NCBI GenBank assembly: GCA_003058495.1
Contig: QBVC01000034.1
Span: 1-64,000, forward strand
Length of the DNA stretch: 64,000 nt
Reading direction: 5' to 3'
DNA from: a gamma proteobacterium symbiont of Ctena orbiculata
GTDB lineage: Bacteria; Pseudomonadota; Gammaproteobacteria; Chromatiales; Chromatiaceae
Shown here: one piece after another, positions 40,818-50,006 of the stretch
Layout of the letters: each line of letters starts with the position of its first letter
Numbering within the stretch: position 1 is the first letter of the stretch
Program-made: the position numbers and the translations under genes
Notes under the pieces: generated by a model
Told to the model about the DNA's origin: nothing
What the model saw: the letters and a program-made list of their open reading frames with translations, nothing else
Databases searched by the model: none

Positions 40818-42128
40818 TTACCAGCGCCGCTCAAATTTCTTTCTCAGCCAGACGGCCAACAGGTTCATGCTGATGAGGAAGGCCAACAGCACCATGATCG
40901 CCGCGGATGTGCGTTCCACAAAGGCGCGCTCCGGGCTGTCGGCCCAGAGGTAGATCTGCACCGGCAGCACCGCCGAGGGATCGAAGGGCCCGCCCGGGAT
41001 ATCGACGATGAAGGCCACCATGCCGATCATCAGCAGCGGTGCGGTCTCGCCCAGTGCCTGGGCCATGCCGATGATGGTGCCGGTGAGCATCCCCGGCATC
41101 GCCAGGGGCAGCACATGGTGGGTGATGGTCTGCATCGGCGAGGCACCGACCCCGAGCGCCGCCTCGCGGATCGACGGCGGCACCGACTTCAGGGCGGCGC
41201 GACTGGCGATGATGATCGTCGGCAGGGTCATCAGGGCCAGCACCAGGCCGCCCACCAGGGGCACCGAACGGGGCAGGCCGAAGAAGTTGATGAAGACCGC
41301 CAGGCCGAGCAGGCCGAAGACGATGGAGGGCACCGCCGCCAGGTTGTTGATGTTGACCTCGATGATGTCGGTCCAGCGGTTCTTGGGGGCGAACTCCTCA
41401 AGGTAGACCGCCGCGGCCACGCCTACTGGGAAAGAGATCAGGAGACAGATCATCAGGGTGAAGAAAGAGCCGTGGACCGCGCCCTTGATACCGGACAATT
41501 CGGGTTCCCGGGAGTCGCCGGCGGTGAAGAAGGTGGTGTTGAATCGCTTCTCGATGCGATCCTCCGCCTGCAGGGACTGGATCCACACCATCTGGTTGTT
41601 CTTGATACGGCGGTCGCTCTCGGGGACGTTGAGATCGATATGCCCCTTGATCAGCATATCCACATCGTCGTCAGCCGGCACCCAGACGCTCTGACGGGTG
41701 CCGATCAGGGCGGGATCCTGCATCACCATATCCCGCAGCTGGTAGCTGGCACCGGTGCTAACCAGACCGTAGAGGACCTTCTTCTCACGACGGCTGCTGA
41801 CATCGGGGAACATCTCCCGCATGGTCTTTTTCACCAGGCCGCCATAGTTAGCCTTGGAGAGCACCTCCGGATCGGTCTCCCCGACCGGCGCGATCAATTC
41901 GGGATCGAAGTTGATGTCGAGTTTCACATAGGTCTGCTGAAACGCGGTGTAGCCGTTGGCGATGATGCTGATGAAGAGAAAGGAGACGAACACCAGACCG
42001 AGGACGATCGCCCCCAGACCTATCCTCTGAAACCTTTTCTCCTGACGATAGCGGCGCACCAGGCCCTGCTGAACCCGCACCATGGTCCGGTCGTGTTGTT
42101 GCTGCAGATTGTTATTCATACTGTTCAC
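40818..42128 (-). CDS. pstA: phosphate ABC transporter permease PstA
   Basis: GVAAAVYLEEFAPKNRWTDIIEVNINNLAAVPSIVFGLLGLAVF. Confidence 0.94.
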   Translation of the reverse strand: MNSMNNNLQQQHDRTMVRVQQGLVRRYRQEKRFQRIGLGAIVLGLVFVSFLFISIIANGYTAFQQTYVKLDINFDPELIAPVGETDPEVLSKANYGGLVKKTMREMFPDVSSRREKKVLYGLVSTGASYQLRDMVMQDPALIGTRQSVWVPADDDVDMLIKGHIDLNVPESDRRIKNNQMVWIQSLQAEDRIEKRFNTTFFTAGDSREPELSGIKGAVHGSFFTLMICLLISFPVGVAAAVYLEEFAPKNRWTDIIEVNINNLAAVPSIVFGLLGLAVFINFFGLPRSVPLVGGLVLALMTLPTIIIASRAALKSVPPSIREAALGVGASPMQTITHHVLPLAMPGMLTGTIIGMAQALGETAPLLMIGMVAFIVDIPGGPFDPSAVLPVQIYLWADSPERAFVERTSAAIMVLLAFLISMNLLAVWLRKKFERRW

Positions 42129-43494
42129 GGTATTTGCGCACGATGTGCAGTGCGATCATGTTGAGGGCCAGGGTGATGGTAAAGAGCACCAGGGCGAGGG
42201 CGAAGGCCGCCAGGGTCTTGGCGCTGTCGAACTCCTGATCGCCCACCAGCAGGGTGACGATCTGGACGGTAACCGTGGTCACCGCCTCCAGGGGATTGGC
42301 GGTGAGATTGGCCGAGAGGCCGGCGGCCATGACCACGATCATGGTCTCGCCGATGGCCCGGGAAACCGCCAGCAGCACACCGCCGACGATGCCCGGCAGG
42401 GCGGCCGGGATGATCACCTGGCGGATGGTCTCGGAGCGGGTCGCGCCGAGGCCGTAGGAGCCGTCGCGCATCGCCTGGGGCACCGCGTTGATCACGTCGT
42501 CCGAAAGGGAGGAGACAAAGGGGATGATCATGATCCCCATCACCACGCCCGCGGCGAGGGCCGACTCGGAGGAGACACTCAGCCCGAGACTGGTACCCAT
42601 GTCGCGGAAAAAGGGGGCCACCGTGAGGGCCGCGAAGAAGCCGTAGACAACCGTGGGAATGCCGGCCAGGACCTCGAGGACCGGCTTGGCGAGGGCGCGG
42701 AAACGTTTGCCTGCGTACTCGGCCATGTAGATCGCCGACATCAAGCCGATGGGGACCGCCACGAACATCGCGATAAGGGTTATCAGAAAGGTACCCGCAA
42801 ACAACGGAATGGCGCCGAAGACGCCGGAGGAGCCGACCTGGTCCGCCCGGATCGCCGTCTGCGGCGACCACTCCAGGCCGAAGATGAATTCAGTGACCGG
42901 TATCTGCTGGAAGAAACGGATCGACTCGAAGAGCACCGAAAGCACGATACCGATGGTGGTAAAGATCGCCAGCGAGGAGCTGGAGACGAGGAAAAAGTTG
43001 ATCGCCTTCTCCACCCGGTTGCGGGCACGCTGATGGCGGTTGATGGAGCGTTGTGCGAACAGTCCGCCCAGGATCGCCACCGAGAGCGCGACCACGAACA
43101 GCGCCATGTCGCTGATACGCAGCAGCGAAGAGTAGTGGTCGGCGGCACCCTGCATGGTCTCGTCGACCGCCTGGGAGACGATGTCGCCCTGGGCCAGGTT
43201 GCGGATATCGTTCAATACCAGGTTGAGCCTTTCGGGGGGAAGCTCCTGAATCTCCTGGGGGAGATTGTCCACCACCATGCCCGTCACCACGGCCCCCTCG
43301 AAGGAGATCCAGAGCACGAACAGAATCAGCGCCGGAACCCCGCACCAGAGCGCGGTGTGAATGCCGTAGTAGGAGGGGAGCGAATGGAGATCCCTCACCC
43401 GGCCGCTCACCAAGTTCAGGGAGCGCTTGCGGCCCATGTAATAGGCCAGGGTCATGAAGCCCAGTAAAACGATGATCAGCGTAGACGAATGCAT
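42112..43494 (-). CDS. pstC: phosphate ABC transporter permease PstC
   Basis: PIGLMSAIYMAEYAGKRFRALAKPVLEVLAGIPTVVYGFFAAL. Confidence 0.94.
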   Translation of the reverse strand: MHSSTLIIVLLGFMTLAYYMGRKRSLNLVSGRVRDLHSLPSYYGIHTALWCGVPALILFVLWISFEGAVVTGMVVDNLPQEIQELPPERLNLVLNDIRNLAQGDIVSQAVDETMQGAADHYSSLLRISDMALFVVALSVAILGGLFAQRSINRHQRARNRVEKAINFFLVSSSSLAIFTTIGIVLSVLFESIRFFQQIPVTEFIFGLEWSPQTAIRADQVGSSGVFGAIPLFAGTFLITLIAMFVAVPIGLMSAIYMAEYAGKRFRALAKPVLEVLAGIPTVVYGFFAALTVAPFFRDMGTSLGLSVSSESALAAGVVMGIMIIPFVSSLSDDVINAVPQAMRDGSYGLGATRSETIRQVIIPAALPGIVGGVLLAVSRAIGETMIVVMAAGLSANLTANPLEAVTTVTVQIVTLLVGDQEFDSAKTLAAFALALVLFTITLALNMIALHIVRKYREQYE

Positions 43495-43506
43495 GACGAT
43501 TCCCAG

Positions 43507-43545
43507 GAAAAAAAGCGGCTGTCCCTATTCGTAGAGACAGCCGCT
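43507..43545 (-). terminator. rho-independent terminator between pstS and pstC
   Basis: minus strand AGCGGCTGTC-tctacgaataggg-GACAGCCGCT followed by TTTTTT. Confidence 0.8.
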
Positions 43546-43566
43546 CCTTCAGCTCACATAAGAGGC

Positions 43567-44610
43567 TTAGAGTTTCAGCGAGGTCTTGGAGTCGACGTCG
43601 CTCTTGAACGCCTTGCGCTCTTCCATCGGCATCGGGATCAGACCCTTGTCCGCCAGGTAGCCGTCATCGCCCCAGGCCTTGTCGCTGGTGAACTCGGCCA
43701 GGTACTCTTCGATACCCGGGATCTTGCCCATGTGCGCCTTCTTCACGTAGAAGTAGAGCGGACGGGATACCGGATAGCTGCCGTCGGCGATCAGCTCGAA
43801 GGTCGGCGCAACACCGTCGACCAGTGAGCCCTGCACCTTGTCGGAGTTCTGGTCGAGGAAGCTGTAGCCGAACACGCCCAGGGCGCCCTTGTTGGCTTCC
43901 AGTTTCTGCACGATCAGGTTGTCGTTCTCGCCGGCCTCGATGTATTTGCCGTCCTCACGCACGGTGTGGCAGACCGACTTGTACATCTTCTTGTCTTTCT
44001 TCTTCATCGCCTTGATCCAGTCGATCTTCTTGCAGCCGCCCTCCATCGCCAGCTCGGCGAAGGCGTCGCGGGTACCGGAAGTCGGAGGAGGACCGAGAAC
44101 TTCGATAGCCATATCGGGCAGATCTTTGTTCACTTCCTTCCAGGTCTGGTAGGGGTTGGGAACCAGCTTGCCGCTGGCGGGATCCTTCGGATCCGGAACC
44201 TCTTTGGCCAGGGCCAGGAAGATGTCCTTACGGGTAACGGAGAAACGGGGAGCCGCCTTGGAGTTGGCCAGGGCGATGCCGTCGTAACCGACCTTCACCT
44301 CGATGATGTCGTTGATACCGTTGCCGGCACAGCGCTCGACCTCGGACTTCTTGATCCGACGCGAGGCGTTGGTGATGTCGGGATGCTCAACGCCGACACC
44401 GGCGCAGAACAGCTTCAGACCACCGCCGGAACCGGTGGACTCGATCTTGGGGGTCTTGAACTTGGTGGTCTTACCGAACTGCTCGGCAACCACGGTGGCG
44501 AAAGGGTAGACGGTAGAGGAACCGACCACGCTGATGTAGTCCCGTGCGGAGGCCATGCCAACGAAACCGGTCAATGAAAGTGCAACCGCTGCTGATATCA
44601 GCTTTTTCAT
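43567..44610 (-). CDS. pstS: phosphate-binding protein PstS
   Basis: signal peptide; ISVVGSSTVYPFATVVAEQF, LKLFCAGVGVEHPDITNASRRI. Confidence 0.95.
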   Translation of the reverse strand: MKKLISAAVALSLTGFVGMASARDYISVVGSSTVYPFATVVAEQFGKTTKFKTPKIESTGSGGGLKLFCAGVGVEHPDITNASRRIKKSEVERCAGNGINDIIEVKVGYDGIALANSKAAPRFSVTRKDIFLALAKEVPDPKDPASGKLVPNPYQTWKEVNKDLPDMAIEVLGPPPTSGTRDAFAELAMEGGCKKIDWIKAMKKKDKKMYKSVCHTVREDGKYIEAGENDNLIVQKLEANKGALGVFGYSFLDQNSDKVQGSLVDGVAPTFELIADGSYPVSRPLYFYVKKAHMGKIPGIEEYLAEFTSDKAWGDDGYLADKGLIPMPMEERKAFKSDVDSKTSLKL

Positions 44611-44709
44611 GTTTCAATCTCTCCTTCGTAGAGAACCAGTGAACTGGCTTGATGTTGTAATCAGGCGCTAGAGAATAGGCGTTCAAGATGAATAGAAAAT
44701 GAGAGAAAT

Positions 44710-44727
44710 GTTACAGTTGTATTACAA
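44710..44727 (-). promoter_or_regulatory. Pho box upstream of pstS
   Basis: minus strand TTGTAAT-ACAA-CTGTAAC (7-4-7 direct repeat). Confidence 0.7.
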
Positions 44728-44831
44728 AATTAATTAAAGTACTTGTTGCGTACAGCCCTGCCTCTCTCCACGCCCGATTCCCGGCGAACGCCAGCGCCGC
44801 GAACCCTATTCAGATCGGGGTCTGTCTGGAT

Positions 44832-45536
44832 TCAAAACTTGTCGGAAAAGCGATAACCAGCGCCACGTACGGTCTGCAGCAACTTGTCCTTGCGGGTCGG
44901 CTCCAGGGCCTTGCGCAGACGCCGGATATGCACGTCCACCGTGCGCTCCTCTATATAGACATTGGTGCCCCAGACCTGATCCAGGAGCTGTCCCCGGGTA
45001 AAGACCCGCTCCCGATGGGACATGAAGAAATGGAGCAGCCGGAACTCGGTGGGGCCCAGGTCGACGCCCTCCCCATCCGATGTGACCCGGTGGCTCACCG
45101 GGTCGAGCACGAGACCGCCGCACTCGAGTTGATCCCCCGCCAACAGGGGTGAGACACGGCGCAGGATGGAGCGGATTCTCGCCAGCAGCTCCCTGGCGGA
45201 GAAGGGCTTGGTGACATAGTCCTCGGCACCGATGTCGAGGCCGCGAACCTTGTCGTCCTCCTCGCCCTTGGCGGTGAGCATGATGATCGGGATCCCCGCG
45301 GTTTCCCTGTCCTTCTTCAGACGGCCCGCCAGCTCCAGTCCGCTCATCCCCGGCATCATCCAATCGAGGAGGATCAGATCGGGCTTGGATTTGCGTATCT
45401 GGTTGATGGCCTGCGTCGCATCCTCGACGAAATCAGCCTGAAATCCATCCTGCTCCAGAATAAACCGCAACATCTCGCCGACGGCCGGCTCATCATCAAC
45501 AGCAAGTATTCTCGGGACTGTCATCGCTGCACCCAT
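44832..45536 (-). CDS. phoB: phosphate regulon response regulator PhoB
   Basis: receiver plus winged helix; MTVPRILAVDDEPAVGEMLRFILEQDGF, VWGTNVYIEERTVDVHIRRLRKAL; an alternative start lies at 45524. Confidence 0.92.
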   Translation of the reverse strand: MGAAMTVPRILAVDDEPAVGEMLRFILEQDGFQADFVEDATQAINQIRKSKPDLILLDWMMPGMSGLELAGRLKKDRETAGIPIIMLTAKGEEDDKVRGLDIGAEDYVTKPFSARELLARIRSILRRVSPLLAGDQLECGGLVLDPVSHRVTSDGEGVDLGPTEFRLLHFFMSHRERVFTRGQLLDQVWGTNVYIEERTVDVHIRRLRKALEPTRKDKLLQTVRGAGYRFSDKF

Positions 45537-45571
45537 AATGATTTAAGATTCAGCAATTAAACAGGAGATTT

Positions 45572-45589
45572 GTTACACAAAGATGACAA
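45572..45589 (-). promoter_or_regulatory. Pho box upstream of phoB
   Basis: minus strand TTGTCAT-CTTT-GTGTAAC (7-4-7 direct repeat), about 36 bp upstream of the phoB start. Confidence 0.65.
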
Positions 45590-45668
45590 TCCCGGACTCC
45601 ACAGGGAAATTAACCGCAAGCGATGATCATGGCAGGTGACCGGGGGGGGCGGCGAAACGGCAGCGCGC

Positions 45669-46043
45669 TCAGACCACGGCTTCAGTCGGCACAACCCCCC
45701 GGGGACCGATGCGCTGCTTGCGATTGGCCACCGCGATCACGGCGTCATAGAGTTCGACCTGAGGCCTCCAGAACATCACCCCCACGCCATCCTGCTGGGC
45801 ATGGGTGACTATCCCCGTCACCGTCCAGTGCCTGCCACCGTAAAAGAACTCCAGCTCGACCATCGACCCGGTAATCATGGTCAGGTTCTGGGTATGCAGA
45901 TAGATCCCCTGAACCGAGCAGTTCGCGGCCTCGGCGGGGAAGACCTGCTGTTTACGGTAGCGGATATAGACTTCCCCCTGCATGGGGTAGCGTTTACTGT
46001 AGCGTCTCTCGACAGACATGGCTCTTTTTTCCTCGGAATTCAT
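45669..46043 (-). CDS. single-domain PilZ protein
   Basis: RRYSKRYPMQGEVYIRYRKQQVFPAEAANCSVQGIYLHT; RxxxR and NxSxxG motifs. Confidence 0.8.
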   Translation of the reverse strand: MNSEEKRAMSVERRYSKRYPMQGEVYIRYRKQQVFPAEAANCSVQGIYLHTQNLTMITGSMVELEFFYGGRHWTVTGIVTHAQQDGVGVMFWRPQVELYDAVIAVANRKQRIGPRGVVPTEAVV

Positions 46044-46192
46044 AGATGTAATAAAGTGTAGAAAGCGGGAATGACATCCACGTGACCGCCAAATGAAGCC
46101 TTTCTGACCAAAATTAAGACAGACCCCTCCCCCGAAAGGCACGATTCCTGGTATCCTTGCCGCCCTTGAAACCTGGCAATTCGAACCACACG

Positions 46193-47953
46193 ATGAAGAA
46201 GCAGATCGAGCAGCTGGTCGCGGCGGCATTGCAGCAACTAATCCAAGATGGGGTGATTCCGCAGGGGGCGGTTGTCGCGCCCAAGATCGAGCGCACCCGG
46301 GACAGCCGGCACGGGGATTTCTCCACCAATATCGCCATGGTGCTGGCGAAGCCTGCCGGCGCCAATCCCCGGGAGCTGGCCCAGCGACTGCTCGACGCCC
46401 TACCCGCATCCGACCTGCTCGAGGGCTGTGCAATCGCCGGCCCGGGATTTATCAACTTCACCCTCGCCGCATCCGCCTATCACAGCCTGATCCCGGCCAT
46501 CCTCGACCAGGGCCAGGGCTATGGCCGCAGCGAGCTGGGCCGAGGCAAACGGATCCAGGTCGAATTCGTCTCCGCCAATCCCACCGGCCCCCTCCACGTG
46601 GGCCATGGCCGCGGCGCGGCCTACGGCTCGGTGGTGGCCGACCTCCTCGCGGCGATCGGTTTCGATGTCCATCGCGAGTACTACGTCAACGATGCCGGGC
46701 GGCAGATGGATATCCTCGCCACCTCGGTCTGGCTGCGCTATCTTGAACTCTGCGACGAGACCCTGGCCTTCCCCGCCAACGGCTACCGCGGGGACTATGT
46801 GTGGGACATCGCCGCCACCCTGCACCGGGACCACGGGGAGGCGTACAAGCATGACGCGGAGACCGTGTTCGAGGGCGTTGCCGCTGACGAACCGGACGGC
46901 GGCGACAAGGAGGCCCATATCGACGACCTCATCCTGCGCGCCAAAGAGCTGCTGGGAGACAACCGCTACCGCTTCGTCTTCGAGCTGGGCCTCAACACCA
47001 TCCTCGACGATATCCGCGACGATCTTGGGCTTTTCGGCGTTACCTATGACGAGTGGTATTCGGAACGCAGCCTCACCGAGAGCGGCGCGGTCAATCGCGC
47101 CGTCGAACGCCTGCGCAACAGCGGCCACCTCTACGAGAAGGAGGGCGCGGTCTGGTTCCGCTCCACCGACTACGGCGACGAGAAGGACCGGGTGGTGATC
47201 CGCGACAATGGGCAGACGACCTACTTCGCATCCGACATCGCCTACCACATGGACAAGCTGGAAAGGGGCTTCGACCGGGTCATCGATGTCTGGGGCGCCG
47301 ACCACCACGGCTATGTGCCGCGGGTGAAGGCGGCCCTGCAGGCACTGGGGGACGATCCAACCAAGCTCGATGTCCTGCTGGTGCAGTTCGCGATCCTCTA
47401 CCGCGGCGGTGAGAAGGTGCAGATGTCCACCCGCTCCGGCGAGTTCGTCACCCTGCGCGAGCTGCGCAAGGAGGTCGGCGCCGATGCCGCGCGCTTCTTC
47501 TATGTCATGCGCAAGTGCGAGCAGCACATGGACTTCGACCTCGATCTGGCCAAGTCCCAGTCGAATGACAACCCGGTCTACTATGTGCAGTATGCCCATG
47601 CCCGCATCTGCAGCGTATTTCAACAGGCCGCCGAGCAAGGGATCCCTGTGGAAAATGACGCAACGGCGGTGGACTACGGATTGCTCAGCGAGCCTCACGA
47701 GCAGAACCTGATCACCAGCCTGGCCAAGTATCCCGAGGCCGTCGAAGCGGCGGCGCTGCATGAGGAGCCGCACCAGTTGACCCACTACCTGCGCGAGCTC
47801 GCCAACGACTTCCACACCTACTACAACGCCCACAAGTTCCTCATCGAGGACAGCGCGCTGCGCAACGCCAGGCTGCAGCTCATCCTCGCCACCAGGCAGG
47901 TTGTGCGCAACGGTCTGAATCTGCTCGGTGTCTCGGCACCGGAGAAGATGTAA
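46193..47953 (+). CDS. argS: arginyl-tRNA synthetase
   Basis: [29 protein letters not shown]. Confidence 0.97.
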   Translation: MKKQIEQLVAAALQQLIQDGVIPQGAVVAPKIERTRDSRHGDFSTNIAMVLAKPAGANPRELAQRLLDALPASDLLEGCAIAGPGFINFTLAASAYHSLIPAILDQGQGYGRSELGRGKRIQVEFVSANPTGPLHVGHGRGAAYGSVVADLLAAIGFDVHREYYVNDAGRQMDILATSVWLRYLELCDETLAFPANGYRGDYVWDIAATLHRDHGEAYKHDAETVFEGVAADEPDGGDKEAHIDDLILRAKELLGDNRYRFVFELGLNTILDDIRDDLGLFGVTYDEWYSERSLTESGAVNRAVERLRNSGHLYEKEGAVWFRSTDYGDEKDRVVIRDNGQTTYFASDIAYHMDKLERGFDRVIDVWGADHHGYVPRVKAALQALGDDPTKLDVLLVQFAILYRGGEKVQMSTRSGEFVTLRELRKEVGADAARFFYVMRKCEQHMDFDLDLAKSQSNDNPVYYVQYAHARICSVFQQAAEQGIPVENDATAVDYGLLSEPHEQNLITSLAKYPEAVEAAALHEEPHQLTHYLRELANDFHTYYNAHKFLIEDSALRNARLQLILATRQVVRNGLNLLGVSAPEKM

Positions 47954-47957
47954 GCCG

Positions 47958-48542
47958 ATGGCCGACTACAAGCATCGCGCCCACAAGAAAAAGAAGCAGC
48001 GCCAGCACAGCGGCAGCTGCCTGTTCCATCTCTTTGGCGGATTGGTGACCGGCGCCTTTCTGATGGGGGTGATCTGGCTCAAACTGGGACCGGGACTCTC
48101 AACCAATAAAGTACCCGGCATTCCCACACCCAGGTCTGAGACCAGTGAACAGCAACAGAGCGAAGCCCCAAGGCCTACCTTCGAGTTCTACACCATCCTG
48201 CCTGAAATGGAAGTCGTTATCCCCGATGAGGAGATTGTGACGCCAGCCAGGGATAGTGAGGTAAAACCAGCACAACCAACCGAAACTTCCCCCAATCGTA
48301 AACAAGAGCTCTATGTGCTGCAGATGGGTTCCTTCAGGAAACACCAGGACGCGGACCGGCTGAAGGCAAAACTCGCACTGATCGGTATCGAGGCGGAGAT
48401 CCAGAAGGTCAGCATCAACAACCGGGACACCTATCATCGGGTGCGCAGCGGCCCCTATCGCACCCAATCCCAGCTGAATGCGGTAAGACGACTCGCCAGA
48501 GAAAACAATATCAACAGCCTGGTCATAAAACTAAAAAAATAG
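47958..48542 (+). CDS. SPOR-domain (FtsN-like) protein
   Basis: N-terminal TM; C-terminal YVLQMGSFRKHQDADRLKAKLALIGIEAEIQKV...YHRVRSGPYRTQSQLNAVRR. Confidence 0.9.
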   Translation: MADYKHRAHKKKKQRQHSGSCLFHLFGGLVTGAFLMGVIWLKLGPGLSTNKVPGIPTPRSETSEQQQSEAPRPTFEFYTILPEMEVVIPDEEIVTPARDSEVKPAQPTETSPNRKQELYVLQMGSFRKHQDADRLKAKLALIGIEAEIQKVSINNRDTYHRVRSGPYRTQSQLNAVRRLARENNINSLVIKLKK

Positions 48543-48697
48543 TCGGCTTGTTATCGGATATCCTGATCACATAGAAACGAGACACCGATTCCTATCCTGC
48601 GACTGTTAAGTCGTTCCCGGTTTCAACACTGATATCGCATCTCACTAAATCACTTTTGTTGTAGGTTTATTTCAAGCCAGACCAATGTTGTCGCTAA

Positions 48698-49090
48698 TTA
48701 AGCACCCGGATAAAATGCCAAGCTCAAAAAAAACAACAGCGCCCATAGCCCTATTTCTAAGGTTTCCGTAATAGGTTGAATGTGCTTTAAAGCGCCATAT
48801 ATATGCAATCCCACCATAATCGCGGAAAAGCTGATTAGAATCTGAAAAATCAGTAATTCTCCAAAACCGGTGGCTGCTGCTTGATAGATAAAATAGGCAA
48901 TCACCAGGGCAAAAGAACCAAGACACCGCCCAAAGTAGAGAACAAGATCGGTATCTTCCGGTATCGACCATCTCATCAGCCTGGCCCATGCAAGAGGGAA
49001 GAAGAAGATAGGAATAGAAAAAGCGACGGTTGTAAAAACAAAGAAGTAGAGAAGGTAGGTTTGGCTGAATTCACTCCATATTCCAATCAT
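48698..49090 (-). CDS. small multi-pass membrane protein
   Basis: 130 aa, four hydrophobic segments; divergent from the AraC-type regulator. Confidence 0.6.
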   Translation of the reverse strand: MIGIWSEFSQTYLLYFFVFTTVAFSIPIFFFPLAWARLMRWSIPEDTDLVLYFGRCLGSFALVIAYFIYQAAATGFGELLIFQILISFSAIMVGLHIYGALKHIQPITETLEIGLWALLFFLSLAFYPGA

Positions 49091-49134
49091 GATAGCCTCT
49101 CGGGTATATGAACACTTGACTTACCCTACCAGAA

Positions 49135-49926
49135 ATGGATATGAAAAATTTGTACAAACCTGCTATCAAGTGTCGAATTTACATGTGGCCATTCGAGACC
49201 CTTTACATAGGGCCAATCCATGCTCGAGGCGGGGTTATTTATGCGAGTCCCGTGTTATGCGTGAGTCTCGGAGAGGCCTTTAAATATCGCGAAGGCAATG
49301 GCCCCTGGATTGATAGCTACATTACATGCACGCCCGCAGGGATTTTTCATGAAGTTCGAACAAACCCAAGCAACATCATCGCCAAATACTGGGTGGAAGG
49401 GGAAAGCAAGCATAATTTCTGCCTGACCCAATTCTCTTCAATGTTTGAACATTCCAATTATCCAAACCAAAAATCCATTATTTCCACATTCAACAAGATC
49501 TACGAAAACTCCTGTACATCAAACGAAGTAAAGACCGCAATGGATGGTTTGTTTAATCAGCAAGATGGAACGCGTAGTAAGATTGATCAGAGAGTACTGC
49601 ATCTTTCCAGGCTTTTAAGAAACGATCCGGATTACAACTTTAGTATCGCTCACCTGGCTTCAGCGGTTGATCTATCGCCTTCCAGATTGTTGCACCTAAT
49701 CAAGCAGGATACTGGCGTTGCTTATCGGCGATTTAGAATGTGGCATCGCGTCAGATATGCGCTCTCTATATATGGTATGCAAAATTCGATCACGCATTCA
49801 TCAATTGAGGCTGGATTTAATGATTCTGCACATTTCACACGGTGTTTCAGTTCATTTTATGGTGCCACACCTTCGTCGGTTCTTAAATCATTGGAAATCT
49901 ATGAAGTAAATAGCATCAATAATTAG
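49135..49926 (+). CDS. AraC family transcriptional regulator
   Basis: C-terminal HTH YNFSIAHLASAVDLSPSRLLHLIKQDTGVAYRRFRMWHRVRYAL...SIEAGFNDSAHFTRCFSSFYGATPSSV. Confidence 0.88.
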   Translation: MDMKNLYKPAIKCRIYMWPFETLYIGPIHARGGVIYASPVLCVSLGEAFKYREGNGPWIDSYITCTPAGIFHEVRTNPSNIIAKYWVEGESKHNFCLTQFSSMFEHSNYPNQKSIISTFNKIYENSCTSNEVKTAMDGLFNQQDGTRSKIDQRVLHLSRLLRNDPDYNFSIAHLASAVDLSPSRLLHLIKQDTGVAYRRFRMWHRVRYALSIYGMQNSITHSSIEAGFNDSAHFTRCFSSFYGATPSSVLKSLEIYEVNSINN

Positions 49927-49970
49927 ATGGCAACACTTTTCATTGATCAAGGCACGGCAAGGCTCGCCTT

Positions 49971-49998
49971 GTTCGGGATCAAGCTTGTGATCCCGAAC
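49971..49998. terminator. 11-bp perfect hairpin between convergent genes
   Basis: GTTCGGGATCA-agcttg-TGATCCCGAAC. Confidence 0.55.
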
Positions 49999-50006
49999 CC
50001 GGTTTT

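Noticed and set aside
42082-43467. 461 aa + strand ORF antisense to pstC
   Set aside because: Low-complexity His/Asp/Gly/Arg composition typical of antisense frames in GC-rich genes; overlaps a well supported pstC
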